NCBI GenBank assembly: GCA_026706425.1
Contig: JAPOYW010000086.1
Span: 1 to 7,828 of the forward strand
Length of the DNA stretch: 7,828 bases
Source of the DNA: Gammaproteobacteria bacterium
Lineage (GTDB): Bacteria > Pseudomonadota > Gammaproteobacteria > Pseudomonadales > Azotimanducaceae
Direction of reading: 5' to 3'
Shown piece after piece: positions 1 through 6,468 of this stretch. Made by a program: the position numbers and the translations under genes. The notes under the pieces are model-generated. The model was not told the DNA's origin, did not search any database, and saw nothing but the letters and a program-made list of their open reading frames with translations. Every line of letters begins with the position of its first letter. The stretch's first letter is position 1.

Positions 1-1313
1 GCTACAGCCGTTTCTTCGCCTACATGAACCTGTTCGTGTTCGCGATGCTGATGCTAGTGCTCGGCGACAACCTCCTCGTGCTGTTCCTAGGCTGGGAAGG
101 CGTGGGGCTGTGCAGCTATCTGCTGATCGGGTTCTACCATCGCGACCCCGAGAACGGCTACGCGGCCCGGAAGGCCTTCGTGGTGACCCGGGTGGGCGAT
201 ACGCTGATGGCCATCGGCCTGTTCCTGCTGTTCCGGGAACTTGGAACGCTCGACATCCAGACCGCACTAGGCGATGCAGGGCAGCTGGACGCGGGCATGG
301 CCACGGCCATCGGCTTGCTGCTTCTCGGCGGCGCGGTCGGCAAGTCGGCGCAGGTGCCGCTGCAGACCTGGCTTCCCGACGCGATGGCCGGTCCGACGCC
401 GGTTTCGGCACTGATCCACGCGGCGACCATGGTGACGGCGGGCGTCTACCTCATCGCCCGCATGAAGGGGATCTACGATCTGGCACCCGTCGCGCAGTTC
501 GCGGTCGCCATCGTCGGCCTGGTGACGCTCCTCATCTCCTCCTTCACGGCGCTGACGCAGACCGACATCAAGCGCATCCTCGCCTACTCCACCATGAGCC
601 AGATCGGCTACATGTTCATGGCGCTCGGCGTCGGCGCCTGGTCGGCGGGGATCTTCCACCTGATGACCCACGCCTTCTTCAAGGCCCTGCTCTTCCTTGC
701 CTCCGGCTCGGTGATCCTGGCGCTGCACCACGAGCAGGACATCTTCAAGATGGGCGGGCTGTGGCGGAAACTGCCGGTGCCGTTCGCCAGTATGCTGATC
801 GGCTCGATAGCCCTCGTGGCTGTGCCACTAACTTCCGGCTTCTACAGCAAGGACGCCATCCTGCTCACCGCCTGGGAACACGACACCGGCCCATGGTTTT
901 GGGCGGGTGGCGTACTGGCGGCCTTCATGACGGCTCTCTACACCACGCGCATGATGGTGGTGGCGTTCCTGGGCGAGACGAAGACCGAGCCCCACGATGC
1001 GTCCCGGATCAACATGTGGGGGCCGCTGCTGGTGCTGTGCGTACTGTCGATCGGCGGCGGTTGGATGGGAATCAGCGTGCTCGACAGTCTCCTTGGCCCG
1101 CTCGGCGAGTTTTCGCATTTCGATCCCGTCGCGGTTGCGACCATGACTCTCCCGCTTCTCGGCGTCGTGCTCGGCTGGTTGGTCTTCAGCGGCCGGATAA
1201 ACGTTAACTCGCTGGCGGAGTCCTCCTTAGGCGATGCCCTGCGGCGCGTCTGGCAAAGCGGCTGGGCATTCGACTGGGTCTACGACCGGTTGTTCGTCAA
1301 GCCCTTCCTTTAG
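1..1313 (+). CDS. nuoL: NADH-quinone oxidoreductase subunit L, N-terminus outside the window, frame ended by an internal TAG
   Basis: NuoL is the distal antiporter-like, proton-pumping subunit of the complex I membrane arm. The frame is already open at the left edge (codons from base 3 read YSRFFAY before the Met at 24), so the ATG at 24 is an internal Met, not the start. Aligned from memory with E. coli NuoL, that Met falls near residue 120, so about 112 codons lie upstream. Counting from it, the key channel residues are present: Glu25 in GWEGVG (E. coli E144), Asp59 (D178), Lys107 in VGKSAQ (K229), His132 (H254), Lys220 in HAFFKALL (K342) and Lys276 in FYSKDAIL (K399). The frame ends after VKPFL at TAG 1311-1313, about 57 codons short of a normal C-terminus, and homologous sequence continues in the same frame after it. 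As written, the product lacks most of the lateral helix and the last membrane helix. Family assignment is very secure; whether the stop is real is uncertain. Confidence 0.95.
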   Translation, partial: YSRFFAYMNLFVFAMLMLVLGDNLLVLFLGWEGVGLCSYLLIGFYHRDPENGYAARKAFVVTRVGDTLMAIGLFLLFRELGTLDIQTALGDAGQLDAGMATAIGLLLLGGAVGKSAQVPLQTWLPDAMAGPTPVSALIHAATMVTAGVYLIARMKGIYDLAPVAQFAVAIVGLVTLLISSFTALTQTDIKRILAYSTMSQIGYMFMALGVGAWSAGIFHLMTHAFFKALLFLASGSVILALHHEQDIFKMGGLWRKLPVPFASMLIGSIALVAVPLTSGFYSKDAILLTAWEHDTGPWFWAGGVLAAFMTALYTTRMMVVAFLGETKTEPHDASRINMWGPLLVLCVLSIGGGWMGISVLDSLLGPLGEFSHFDPVAVATMTLPLLGVVLGWLVFSGRINVNSLAESSLGDALRRVWQSGWAFDWVYDRLFVKPFL

Positions 1314-1322
1314 GTGGCGCGT

Positions 1323-1487
1323 GTGAACAAGGGCGACGCGGTCGACCTTGTCTTCCGAATCACCGCCGCCGTCACCCGCGGCTTCCACCACGTCGGCGCG
1401 CTGACCCAGACCGGTCGGCTGCGCTGGTACGCCGCCAACATGGCCATCGGCCTGATCGTGGTCGTCCTGATCGTGGCGAGCGCGTAA
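1323..1487 (+). CDS. nuoL: NuoL C-terminal segment (lateral helix part plus last TM helix) downstream of the in-frame TAG
   Basis: After TAG 1311-1313 the same frame stays open to TAA 1485-1487. It encodes VARVNKGDAVDLVFR, then GALTQTGRLRWYAANMAIG and a hydrophobic end (LIVVVLIVASA). This matches the standard NuoL C-terminus: E. coli has KRDPLN and later GYLRWYVASMSIG at the same places. With these 57 codons the reconstructed protein would be about 606 residues, close to the 613 of E. coli. If the TAG is real, a separate 54-residue peptide could start at GTG 1323: an SD-like AGGTGG at 1312-1317 overlaps the TAG, with 5 bases of spacing. GTG 1314 is an alternative start. If the TAG is an error, this is simply the end of nuoL. 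The homology is clear; independent translation is only a hypothesis. Confidence 0.6.
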   Translation: MNKGDAVDLVFRITAAVTRGFHHVGALTQTGRLRWYAANMAIGLIVVVLIVASA

Positions 1488-2948
1488 GTGGTCTTGTTCG
1501 TCGTCATCCTCGCCCTGCTCGCCGCCGGCGTCGTGGCATGGGCCTCCGAGCGGTTAAGCAAGGACGCGCCCCGCCTCGTCAGCATCCTCGCATTCGGTGC
1601 CGGTCTAGTCTGGTCCGCCGTGCTCTGGCTGGACGGCGCGGATGCGGGCGGCCTCTACGCCGCCATGGATTGGCCGTGGATCACGCGGTTCGGAATCCAC
1701 CTCGCCCTGGAGATGGACGGCCTGAGCCTCCTGATGGTCGCGCTCACCATGTTCCTCGGCATCGTCGCCGTGGTCTCCTCCTGGGACGAGATCGAAGTCG
1801 GGCAAGGCTTCTTCCAGTTCAACATCCTGTGGGTGATGGCCGGCGTCGTCGGCGTTTTCACGGCGATGGATCTGTTGCTGTTCTTCTTCTTCTGGGAAGT
1901 GATGCTGATTCCCATGTACCTCCTGATCGCGATCTGGGGGCACGAGGAGAAGGCCTACGCCTCCATGAAGTTCTTCCTGTTCACCCAGATCAGCGGGCTC
2001 CTCATGCTGTTCGCGATCCTGGCCCTGGTCTACGTCCACCACGGCGCGACGGGGGAGATCACGTTCAGCTACAAGGCGCTGCTCGATGCCGAAATCGAGC
2101 CCCGCATCGCGATCTGGCTCATGCTCGGCTTCTTCGTCGCCTTCGCCACCAAGCTGCCGTCGGTACCGGTGCACACCTGGCTGCCGGACGCGCACACCCA
2201 GGCACCGACGGCCGGCAGCGTCATCCTGGCCGGCATCCTGTTGAAGACCGGCGCGTACGGGATCATCCGCTTCGCCGTGCCGCTGTTCCCCGAGGCGTCC
2301 GCCGACTTCGCGTTGTGGGCGATGCTGCTCGGCACGGTCAGCATCCTCTACGGCGGCGCCATGGCGTTCAGCCAGTCGGACTTCAAGCGCCTGGTGGCCT
2401 ACAGTTCCATCGCCCACATGGGCTTCGTCCTGCTCGGGGTGTACGCGTTCAACGAACTCGGCATGCAGGGCGCCATCGTCACCATGGTCGCCCACGGCTT
2501 CTCCACGGCAGCGCTGTTCATGATGGCGGGGGCCATCCAGCAGCGTCTGCACACCCGGGAGATGGCGCAGATGGGCGGACTGTGGAAACACGCCCCGCGC
2601 ATGGGAACCATGACCCTCTTCTTCGTGATCGCCTCCGTCGGCATGCCCGGACTTGGCAACTTCGTCGGCGAGTTCCTGGCCTTGCTCGGCGCATTCCAAG
2701 AGAACTGGGTGATGGCCGTGGTCGCCACCCTCGGCATCGTCGTCGCCGCCGTCTACGGCCTCTACCTCATGCAGCGCTCGTTCCAGGGAACACCGAACCC
2801 CGACGTCGCATCCATGCGCGACTTCGGACTGCGCGAGATGAGCGTCATGGCGGCGATGATGGCGGGCCTCGTCTGGGTGGGCGTCTATCCCCAGCACGTG
2901 CTCGAGTTGTCGAACGCCACGATCCAGACGTTGGGGATCCTGCCGTGA
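1488..2948 (+). CDS. nuoM: NADH-quinone oxidoreductase subunit M
   Basis: NuoM is the middle antiporter-like proton-pumping subunit of the complex I membrane arm, packed between NuoL and NuoN. The product has 486 residues, near the usual 490-510, and is almost entirely transmembrane helices. The key residues are present: Glu137 in FFFFWEVMLIPMYLL (E. coli E144), Lys222 in FATKLPSVPVHTWLPDAH (K234), Lys253 in LLKTGAYG (K265) and Glu395 in NFVGEFLALLG (E407). The GTG start at 1488 directly follows the TAA at 1485-1487 that closes the NuoL reading frame. No good Shine-Dalgarno is visible, so initiation probably relies on coupling to translation of the nuoL 3' segment. That matters because the nuoL TAG at 1311 would release ribosomes about 175 bases upstream. 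The stop overlaps the nuoN start. Confidence 0.97.
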   Translation: MVLFVVILALLAAGVVAWASERLSKDAPRLVSILAFGAGLVWSAVLWLDGADAGGLYAAMDWPWITRFGIHLALEMDGLSLLMVALTMFLGIVAVVSSWDEIEVGQGFFQFNILWVMAGVVGVFTAMDLLLFFFFWEVMLIPMYLLIAIWGHEEKAYASMKFFLFTQISGLLMLFAILALVYVHHGATGEITFSYKALLDAEIEPRIAIWLMLGFFVAFATKLPSVPVHTWLPDAHTQAPTAGSVILAGILLKTGAYGIIRFAVPLFPEASADFALWAMLLGTVSILYGGAMAFSQSDFKRLVAYSSIAHMGFVLLGVYAFNELGMQGAIVTMVAHGFSTAALFMMAGAIQQRLHTREMAQMGGLWKHAPRMGTMTLFFVIASVGMPGLGNFVGEFLALLGAFQENWVMAVVATLGIVVAAVYGLYLMQRSFQGTPNPDVASMRDFGLREMSVMAAMMAGLVWVGVYPQHVLELSNATIQTLGILP

Positions 2949-4381
2949 GCGCCGCCGAGGTCTGGGCGCTGGCACCCTATCTCGCGTTGGCCGGCGGCAT
3001 CGTCCTGTTGCTGCTTGCCGTCGCCGCGCTGCGCTCGCACCAAGTGGCCTTCTGGGGCGCCATCGCCACGTTGGCAATTCCGCTGGCATTCGTACCGACA
3101 GCCTTGGGAGGCGGCACCCAGATCGTCGACGAGGTCCTCGAAATCGACGGCTACGCGCTGTTCTTCTTCGTCCTGTTTTCGCTTGCCGCCATCACCACCG
3201 CTGTTCTCTCGGCGCACTATCTCGGCAGCCGCGCCACCCACCGCCAGGAGTTCTACCTGCTGCTCACCACGGCGACGCTGGGGGCCGCCGTAACCGCCGG
3301 CGCGTCGCATTTCGCGACCTTCCTGATGGGACTCGAAGTGCTGTCCATCTCGCTCTACGCGATGATCGCCTACCCCGAGGAGGGCCACCCGCCGCTCGAA
3401 GCAGCAGCCAAGTACCTCGTGCTGTCGGGTGCGGCTTCGAGCACCATGCTGTTCGGCATGGCGCTCATCTACGCCGCCTCCAATTCGTTGGCCTTCGAGG
3501 CCGCCGGGGACATCGCCGCGGGCGAGCACAACGTCCTGGTTCTAGGTCAAGCCATGCTGCTGGTTGGCGTCTTCTTCAAGCTCTCACTGGTGCCCTTCCA
3601 CATGTGGACGCCGGACGTCTACCAGGGCGCCCCTGCGCCCGTCACGGGTTTCGTCGCCACGGTTTCCAAGGGCGCGGTGTTCGCTGTGCTGCTGCGCTAC
3701 GCCATCGACGCCGACCTGCTCGCATCGTCCGCCGTGGGCATCGTGATCGCGGTCATCGCCGTGCTGTCGATGGTCGTCGGAAACATCCTTGCCCTGCTGC
3801 AGACCAACCTGAAACGCCTGCTGGCGTATTCGTCGATCGCCCACCTCGGCTACCTGATGATCGCCCTGGTGGTGGCCGGCACGGCGGCAGGACAAGCCCT
3901 CGGCGTGGAGTCCGGACTCTTCTACGTCGCCGGCTACTTCCTGATGACGCTGGCCGCATTCGGCGTGATCACGGTCCTGTCGAACGAAACCGAGGACGCC
4001 GACCAGATCTCGGGCTACGAAGGACTCCTCTGGCGTCGCCCCGCCATCGCCGCCGTGCTGGCCGCCGCCGCGCTGGCGCTCGCCGGGATACCGCTCACCG
4101 TCGGATTCTTCGCCAAGTTCTACCTGGTCGCCGCCGGTGTCGGCAATGCCGCCTGGGGCCTCGTCTGGGCGCTCATCGTGGGCAGCGCCATCGGCATCTA
4201 CTACTACCTGCGCATCGTCTTCGCCATGACGAAACGCCCGGACGGCGACCGCACGCACGAGGGTCGCCGCGTTCCTTGGGAGGGCCTGCTGACCATCGGG
4301 ATCCTGGGCCTGCTCGTCGTTGCGTTGGGCCTCTACCCGACCCCCGCGATAGAGTTGATACGAGGTCTGGCCGGACCGTAG
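2945..4381 (+). CDS. nuoN: NADH-quinone oxidoreductase subunit N
   Basis: NuoN is the antiporter-like membrane subunit nearest the quinone-binding arm of complex I. The chosen GTG start at 2945 overlaps the nuoM stop by four bases (GTGA), giving 478 residues; E. coli NuoN has 485. A GGGGAT six bases upstream is a passable ribosome binding site. The N-terminus is hydrophobic (PYLALAGGIVLLLLAVAAL), as in the family. The key residues are seen: Glu131 in GLEVLSISLYAMIAY, Lys212 in VFFKLSLVPFHMWTPDVYQG (E. coli K217), Lys242 in VSKGAVF (K247) and Lys391 in FFAKFYL (K395). It is the last recognisable nuo gene here, as in the E. coli operon. The same frame also stays open upstream through nuoM, but that part is Arg/Pro/His-rich shadow sequence and not NuoN. 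TAG ends the gene. Confidence 0.97.
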   Translation: MSAAEVWALAPYLALAGGIVLLLLAVAALRSHQVAFWGAIATLAIPLAFVPTALGGGTQIVDEVLEIDGYALFFFVLFSLAAITTAVLSAHYLGSRATHRQEFYLLLTTATLGAAVTAGASHFATFLMGLEVLSISLYAMIAYPEEGHPPLEAAAKYLVLSGAASSTMLFGMALIYAASNSLAFEAAGDIAAGEHNVLVLGQAMLLVGVFFKLSLVPFHMWTPDVYQGAPAPVTGFVATVSKGAVFAVLLRYAIDADLLASSAVGIVIAVIAVLSMVVGNILALLQTNLKRLLAYSSIAHLGYLMIALVVAGTAAGQALGVESGLFYVAGYFLMTLAAFGVITVLSNETEDADQISGYEGLLWRRPAIAAVLAAAALALAGIPLTVGFFAKFYLVAAGVGNAAWGLVWALIVGSAIGIYYYLRIVFAMTKRPDGDRTHEGRRVPWEGLLTIGILGLLVVALGLYPTPAIELIRGLAGP

Positions 4382-4395
4382 TCGCGGGCCAAGCG

Positions 4396-4869
4396 ATGAA
4401 CGCCGCCGCCAGTAGCCGACTAGCTCGCATGACCGGCCTGGTCGCGCTCCTGGTTCTCGCCGGATGCGCTGCCGGACCGAATCGCCACGAGCCGAACCTG
4501 TCGTTCCAATTGGCGATCGAAGCCTCGATCACCGACTCCTGCGGCAAGCTGGCGGGATTCTTCGGGCTGACCGAATTGTCCGCCGACCTCTTCCCGGAGC
4601 AACCCTTGGCGATCGACAACGACAGCGAGGAGGGCTTGGCCAAGCTACGGGCCGAGTTCGAAAGCCGCTGCCCCGACAACGCGGAGCCGGATCTCGACAA
4701 CCTGGAGGTGGCCATCAACGTGCCCACCCTCGCTTGCGCGGAACTCCGCAGCCTGCTGGCCATGGCCGATGCGTTCGGCATGGTGCCGACGTCGGGACAA
4801 CGGCATCGGGCGATCGTGGAGGAACTGATGGCCCGTTTCGAGGACGAACTGGACCGGCGTTGCGACTGA
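4396..4869 (+). CDS. Predicted lipoprotein of unknown function with four further cysteines
   Basis: I do not recognise this 157-residue protein. It begins with a lipoprotein-type signal peptide: Arg8 and Arg11, a hydrophobic stretch (LVALLVLAGC), and a lipobox LAGC with the acceptor Cys24. Residues after the Cys are AAGPN, without the Asp that favours inner-membrane retention in E. coli, so an outer-membrane location is possible. The mature part is acidic and mainly helical in character, with Cys at 49, 92, 114 and 156, enough for two disulfides. The gene starts 14 bases after nuoN with no terminator between them, so it is probably transcribed with the nuo genes. ATG 4396 was chosen because it gives a complete signal peptide; ATG 4429 would leave a shorter one. 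No strong ribosome binding site is visible at either. A role in complex I assembly is only a guess from position. Confidence 0.75.
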   Translation: MNAAASSRLARMTGLVALLVLAGCAAGPNRHEPNLSFQLAIEASITDSCGKLAGFFGLTELSADLFPEQPLAIDNDSEEGLAKLRAEFESRCPDNAEPDLDNLEVAINVPTLACAELRSLLAMADAFGMVPTSGQRHRAIVEELMARFEDELDRRCD

Positions 4870-4901
4870 ACCGCTACGGTCATCCACAACGGCCATCGCC
4901 C

Positions 4902-4929
4902 TTCAAGCTCTAGCGAACCCTGCTATTCT
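4902..4929 (+). promoter_or_regulatory. Weak candidate promoter upstream of the TlpA-like gene
   Basis: The 99 bases between the lipoprotein gene and the thioredoxin-domain gene hold TGCTATTCT at 4921-4929. This is an extended -10-like element: a TG one base ahead of TATTCT, which matches four of six consensus bases. A poor -35 candidate, TTCAAG at 4902-4907 (three of six), lies 16 bases upstream of the hexamer. I saw no strong terminator in this gap. The assignment rests on consensus only, so read-through from the upstream operon remains possible. Confidence 0.25.
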
Positions 4930-4956
4930 CGACACCCAAACGGGAAGGCCTGCGAT

Positions 4957-4964
4957 GAGGAGGA
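4957..4964 (+). promoter_or_regulatory. Strong Shine-Dalgarno for the TlpA-like gene
   Basis: GAGGAGGA contains a perfect AGGAGG (4958-4963), five bases before ATG 4969. It is the best ribosome binding site in the window. It decides the start in favour of ATG 4969 over the in-frame ATGs at 4996 and 5020. Confidence 0.85.
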
Positions 4965-4968
4965 ACCC

Positions 4969-6417
4969 ATGATCCGTTCACGTCGGTGCAATCCAATGCA
5001 TGCGAGTCGGCTTCCGACGATGGCAGTTGTCGCGTTCGCCGCTGCCACGGCCGTCGCGTCCGAGCCGGACTGGCGACTCGTCGAGGCATACCTCGACCTC
5101 GATACGGCCTGGCACGAGTTGGACCGAGAGATCGCAATGGCCGACGTAGGCAGCGACGAGAAGGAGCGGCGACGCAGAGAAGAGCGGGGCGAACATCCCG
5201 ATATCGTGCTCGCAGTGGCCGCGGCCCGGGCGATCATCGAGACGGACGGCAAGCGTGCCGTCGAGGCGGCGCAGTTCCTCATGGAGCATACGCCCGGGCT
5301 GTCGCCGACGGTCGACGCCGACATCGAGTTCGGCACGCTGGCGCTGGCGGAACGGGTGGGGCCGGATTGGTCTCTCGTCGACGATTTCACGAACCCGCGA
5401 GAGGGGTTCCTGGCCCGCCTGTTCGCCGGTGATCCCTCGGGAACCAAAGCGCTCGCCGCCGCTAGGGCGATCATTGACCTAGGCGGAACCCACGAGCGGA
5501 CGATCGACGCCGCCGAGTTTCTCGTCGAGCGTGGCGCCAGGATTCGCGGCGGCAGTCCAAACAACGTCCTCGCGGGCATTCGCACGCTGGCATCGCACGC
5601 ACCCGACTACGACGACTGGCCCCGCATGCTCATGCATCTGGGCAGCGCGCGCGGGGATTCGGAGGAGATCGACGAGTTCTTGAACGGCAAGGCGGCCGAG
5701 GGCAACGACCCGTTGGTCCGCGCCACCGCCCGGTACTACGCCGCGTCCCGTCTGGCCCGGTCCATCAACACCGCCCCCGATGACGAGCGGGACGACGTCC
5801 GGGAACGCGCACTGAATCTCGCCGGGGGGTTGAGCGCCGGCGTGGAAGATGAGGAGTTCGTCGCCAAGGGTCGGGATGCCGAGGGCAATCCCACCACCCA
5901 GACCGTGGCCGACGCCGAACGGGACATCCTCGCCACGATCCGATACGCCACCGTGGGCGGCACGGTTTCCGACTTCGCGGGCAACCGGCTCGACGGCGTC
6001 GAACAGGGAATCGCCGACTTCGGCGGGCAAGTCGTGCTGGTGGACTTTTGGGCGACATGGTGCGGCCCGTGCATCGCCGGGCTACCCAAGCTCCGCGACC
6101 TTGCCACGGAGCTTCCGGCCGAGCGGTTCGAGATTCTCAGCATCAGCATCGACGCGGAACTGGAGTCGGTCCTCGACTTCCAGGAAGACGAGTCGATGCC
6201 CTGGGCCCAATGGCATATCGGGGTCGGCAGCGAGCTGGCCAAGGTCTGGCAGGTCAACGCGATTCCCGCGTACGTGCTGATCGACGGTCAAGGCACGATC
6301 CTCGCCAAGGGCAACGCCCTGACCGACGACTTCCTCGCGCGCCTGCGCGAGGCGGTGGCCGTTGGCGAGCAAACGGGTCCGACCGGCGCTGCCGAAGATC
6401 CTGCGGTCGAAGCCTAG
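4969..6417 (+). CDS. Secreted TlpA-family thioredoxin-domain protein with a duplicated helical N-terminal region
   Basis: This 482-residue protein has three parts. Residues 1-31 form a signal peptide: Arg-rich start, hydrophobic MAVVAFAAATAVA, likely cleavage after AVAS or near it. Residues about 32-325 are acidic, helical and of unknown function. They contain two related units, AAARAIIETDG...AAQFLMEH (84-107) and AAARAIIDLGG...AAEFLVER (163-188), about 80 residues apart. Residues about 330-465 form a thioredoxin fold of the TlpA/ResA type: VVLVDFWATWCGPC with the redox pair Cys365/Cys368, and AIPAYVLID with the usual cis-Pro at 433. An Asp/Glu/Pro tail follows. TlpA-type proteins are periplasmic thiol-disulfide oxidoreductases that usually reduce specific partners such as cytochrome c apoproteins or metallochaperones. 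The partner here is unknown. The N-terminal part may be a docking or scaffold region, by inference. No lipobox or membrane anchor other than the signal peptide is seen. Confidence 0.88.
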   Translation: MIRSRRCNPMHASRLPTMAVVAFAAATAVASEPDWRLVEAYLDLDTAWHELDREIAMADVGSDEKERRRREERGEHPDIVLAVAAARAIIETDGKRAVEAAQFLMEHTPGLSPTVDADIEFGTLALAERVGPDWSLVDDFTNPREGFLARLFAGDPSGTKALAAARAIIDLGGTHERTIDAAEFLVERGARIRGGSPNNVLAGIRTLASHAPDYDDWPRMLMHLGSARGDSEEIDEFLNGKAAEGNDPLVRATARYYAASRLARSINTAPDDERDDVRERALNLAGGLSAGVEDEEFVAKGRDAEGNPTTQTVADAERDILATIRYATVGGTVSDFAGNRLDGVEQGIADFGGQVVLVDFWATWCGPCIAGLPKLRDLATELPAERFEILSISIDAELESVLDFQEDESMPWAQWHIGVGSELAKVWQVNAIPAYVLIDGQGTILAKGNALTDDFLARLREAVAVGEQTGPTGAAEDPAVEA

Positions 6418-6437
6418 TGCCCTGACAGCCCGGGATT

Positions 6438-6456
6438 GCGGCGGCAAAGCCGTCGT
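6438..6456 (+). other. GC-rich hairpin between the TlpA-like gene and the oxidoreductase gene
   Basis: CGGCGGC (6439-6445) pairs with GCCGTCG (6449-6455) around an AAA loop: seven base pairs including one G-U, extendable by another G-U. It lies 21 bases after the TlpA-like stop and ends one base before the GGAG ribosome binding site of the next gene. No T-run follows directly (only TTTCTT from 6465), so it is a poor intrinsic terminator. It could be a transcript-stabilising or translation-modulating 5' structure, or chance in GC-rich DNA. Confidence 0.35.
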
Positions 6457-6460
6457 GGAG
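6457..6460 (+). promoter_or_regulatory. Ribosome binding site supporting the TTG start of the oxidoreductase
   Basis: GGAG lies eight bases before TTG 6469. No comparable motif was seen before the alternative TTG at 6436, so this site, together with family alignment, decides the start. Confidence 0.55.
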
Positions 6461-6468
6461 ATCGTTTC

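Noticed and set aside
24..26. ATG at 24 as the true nuoL start
   Set aside because: The conserved NuoL residues YSRFFAY are encoded directly upstream in frame, and aligned with E. coli this Met sits near residue 120.
1311..1313. UAG reassigned to an amino acid throughout this genome
   Set aside because: nuoN, the TlpA-like gene and the oxidoreductase all end at TAG where homology or expected length ends.
1538..2944. A 947-codon open frame that continues upstream of nuoN through all of nuoM
   Set aside because: The upstream part is Arg/Pro/His-rich without domains and is a GC-rich shadow of nuoM, which is unmistakable in its own frame. NuoN homology begins near the GTG at 2945.
1605..3089. 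A 494-codon minus-strand open frame opposite nuoM
   Set aside because: His/Arg/Glu-rich low-complexity translation antisense to a conserved gene; no recognisable domain and no ribosome binding site looked for or found.
4464..4913. A 149-codon plus-strand frame overlapping the lipoprotein gene
   Set aside because: It lacks a plausible start context and is Arg/Gly-rich; the overlapping frame has a clear signal peptide with a lipobox.
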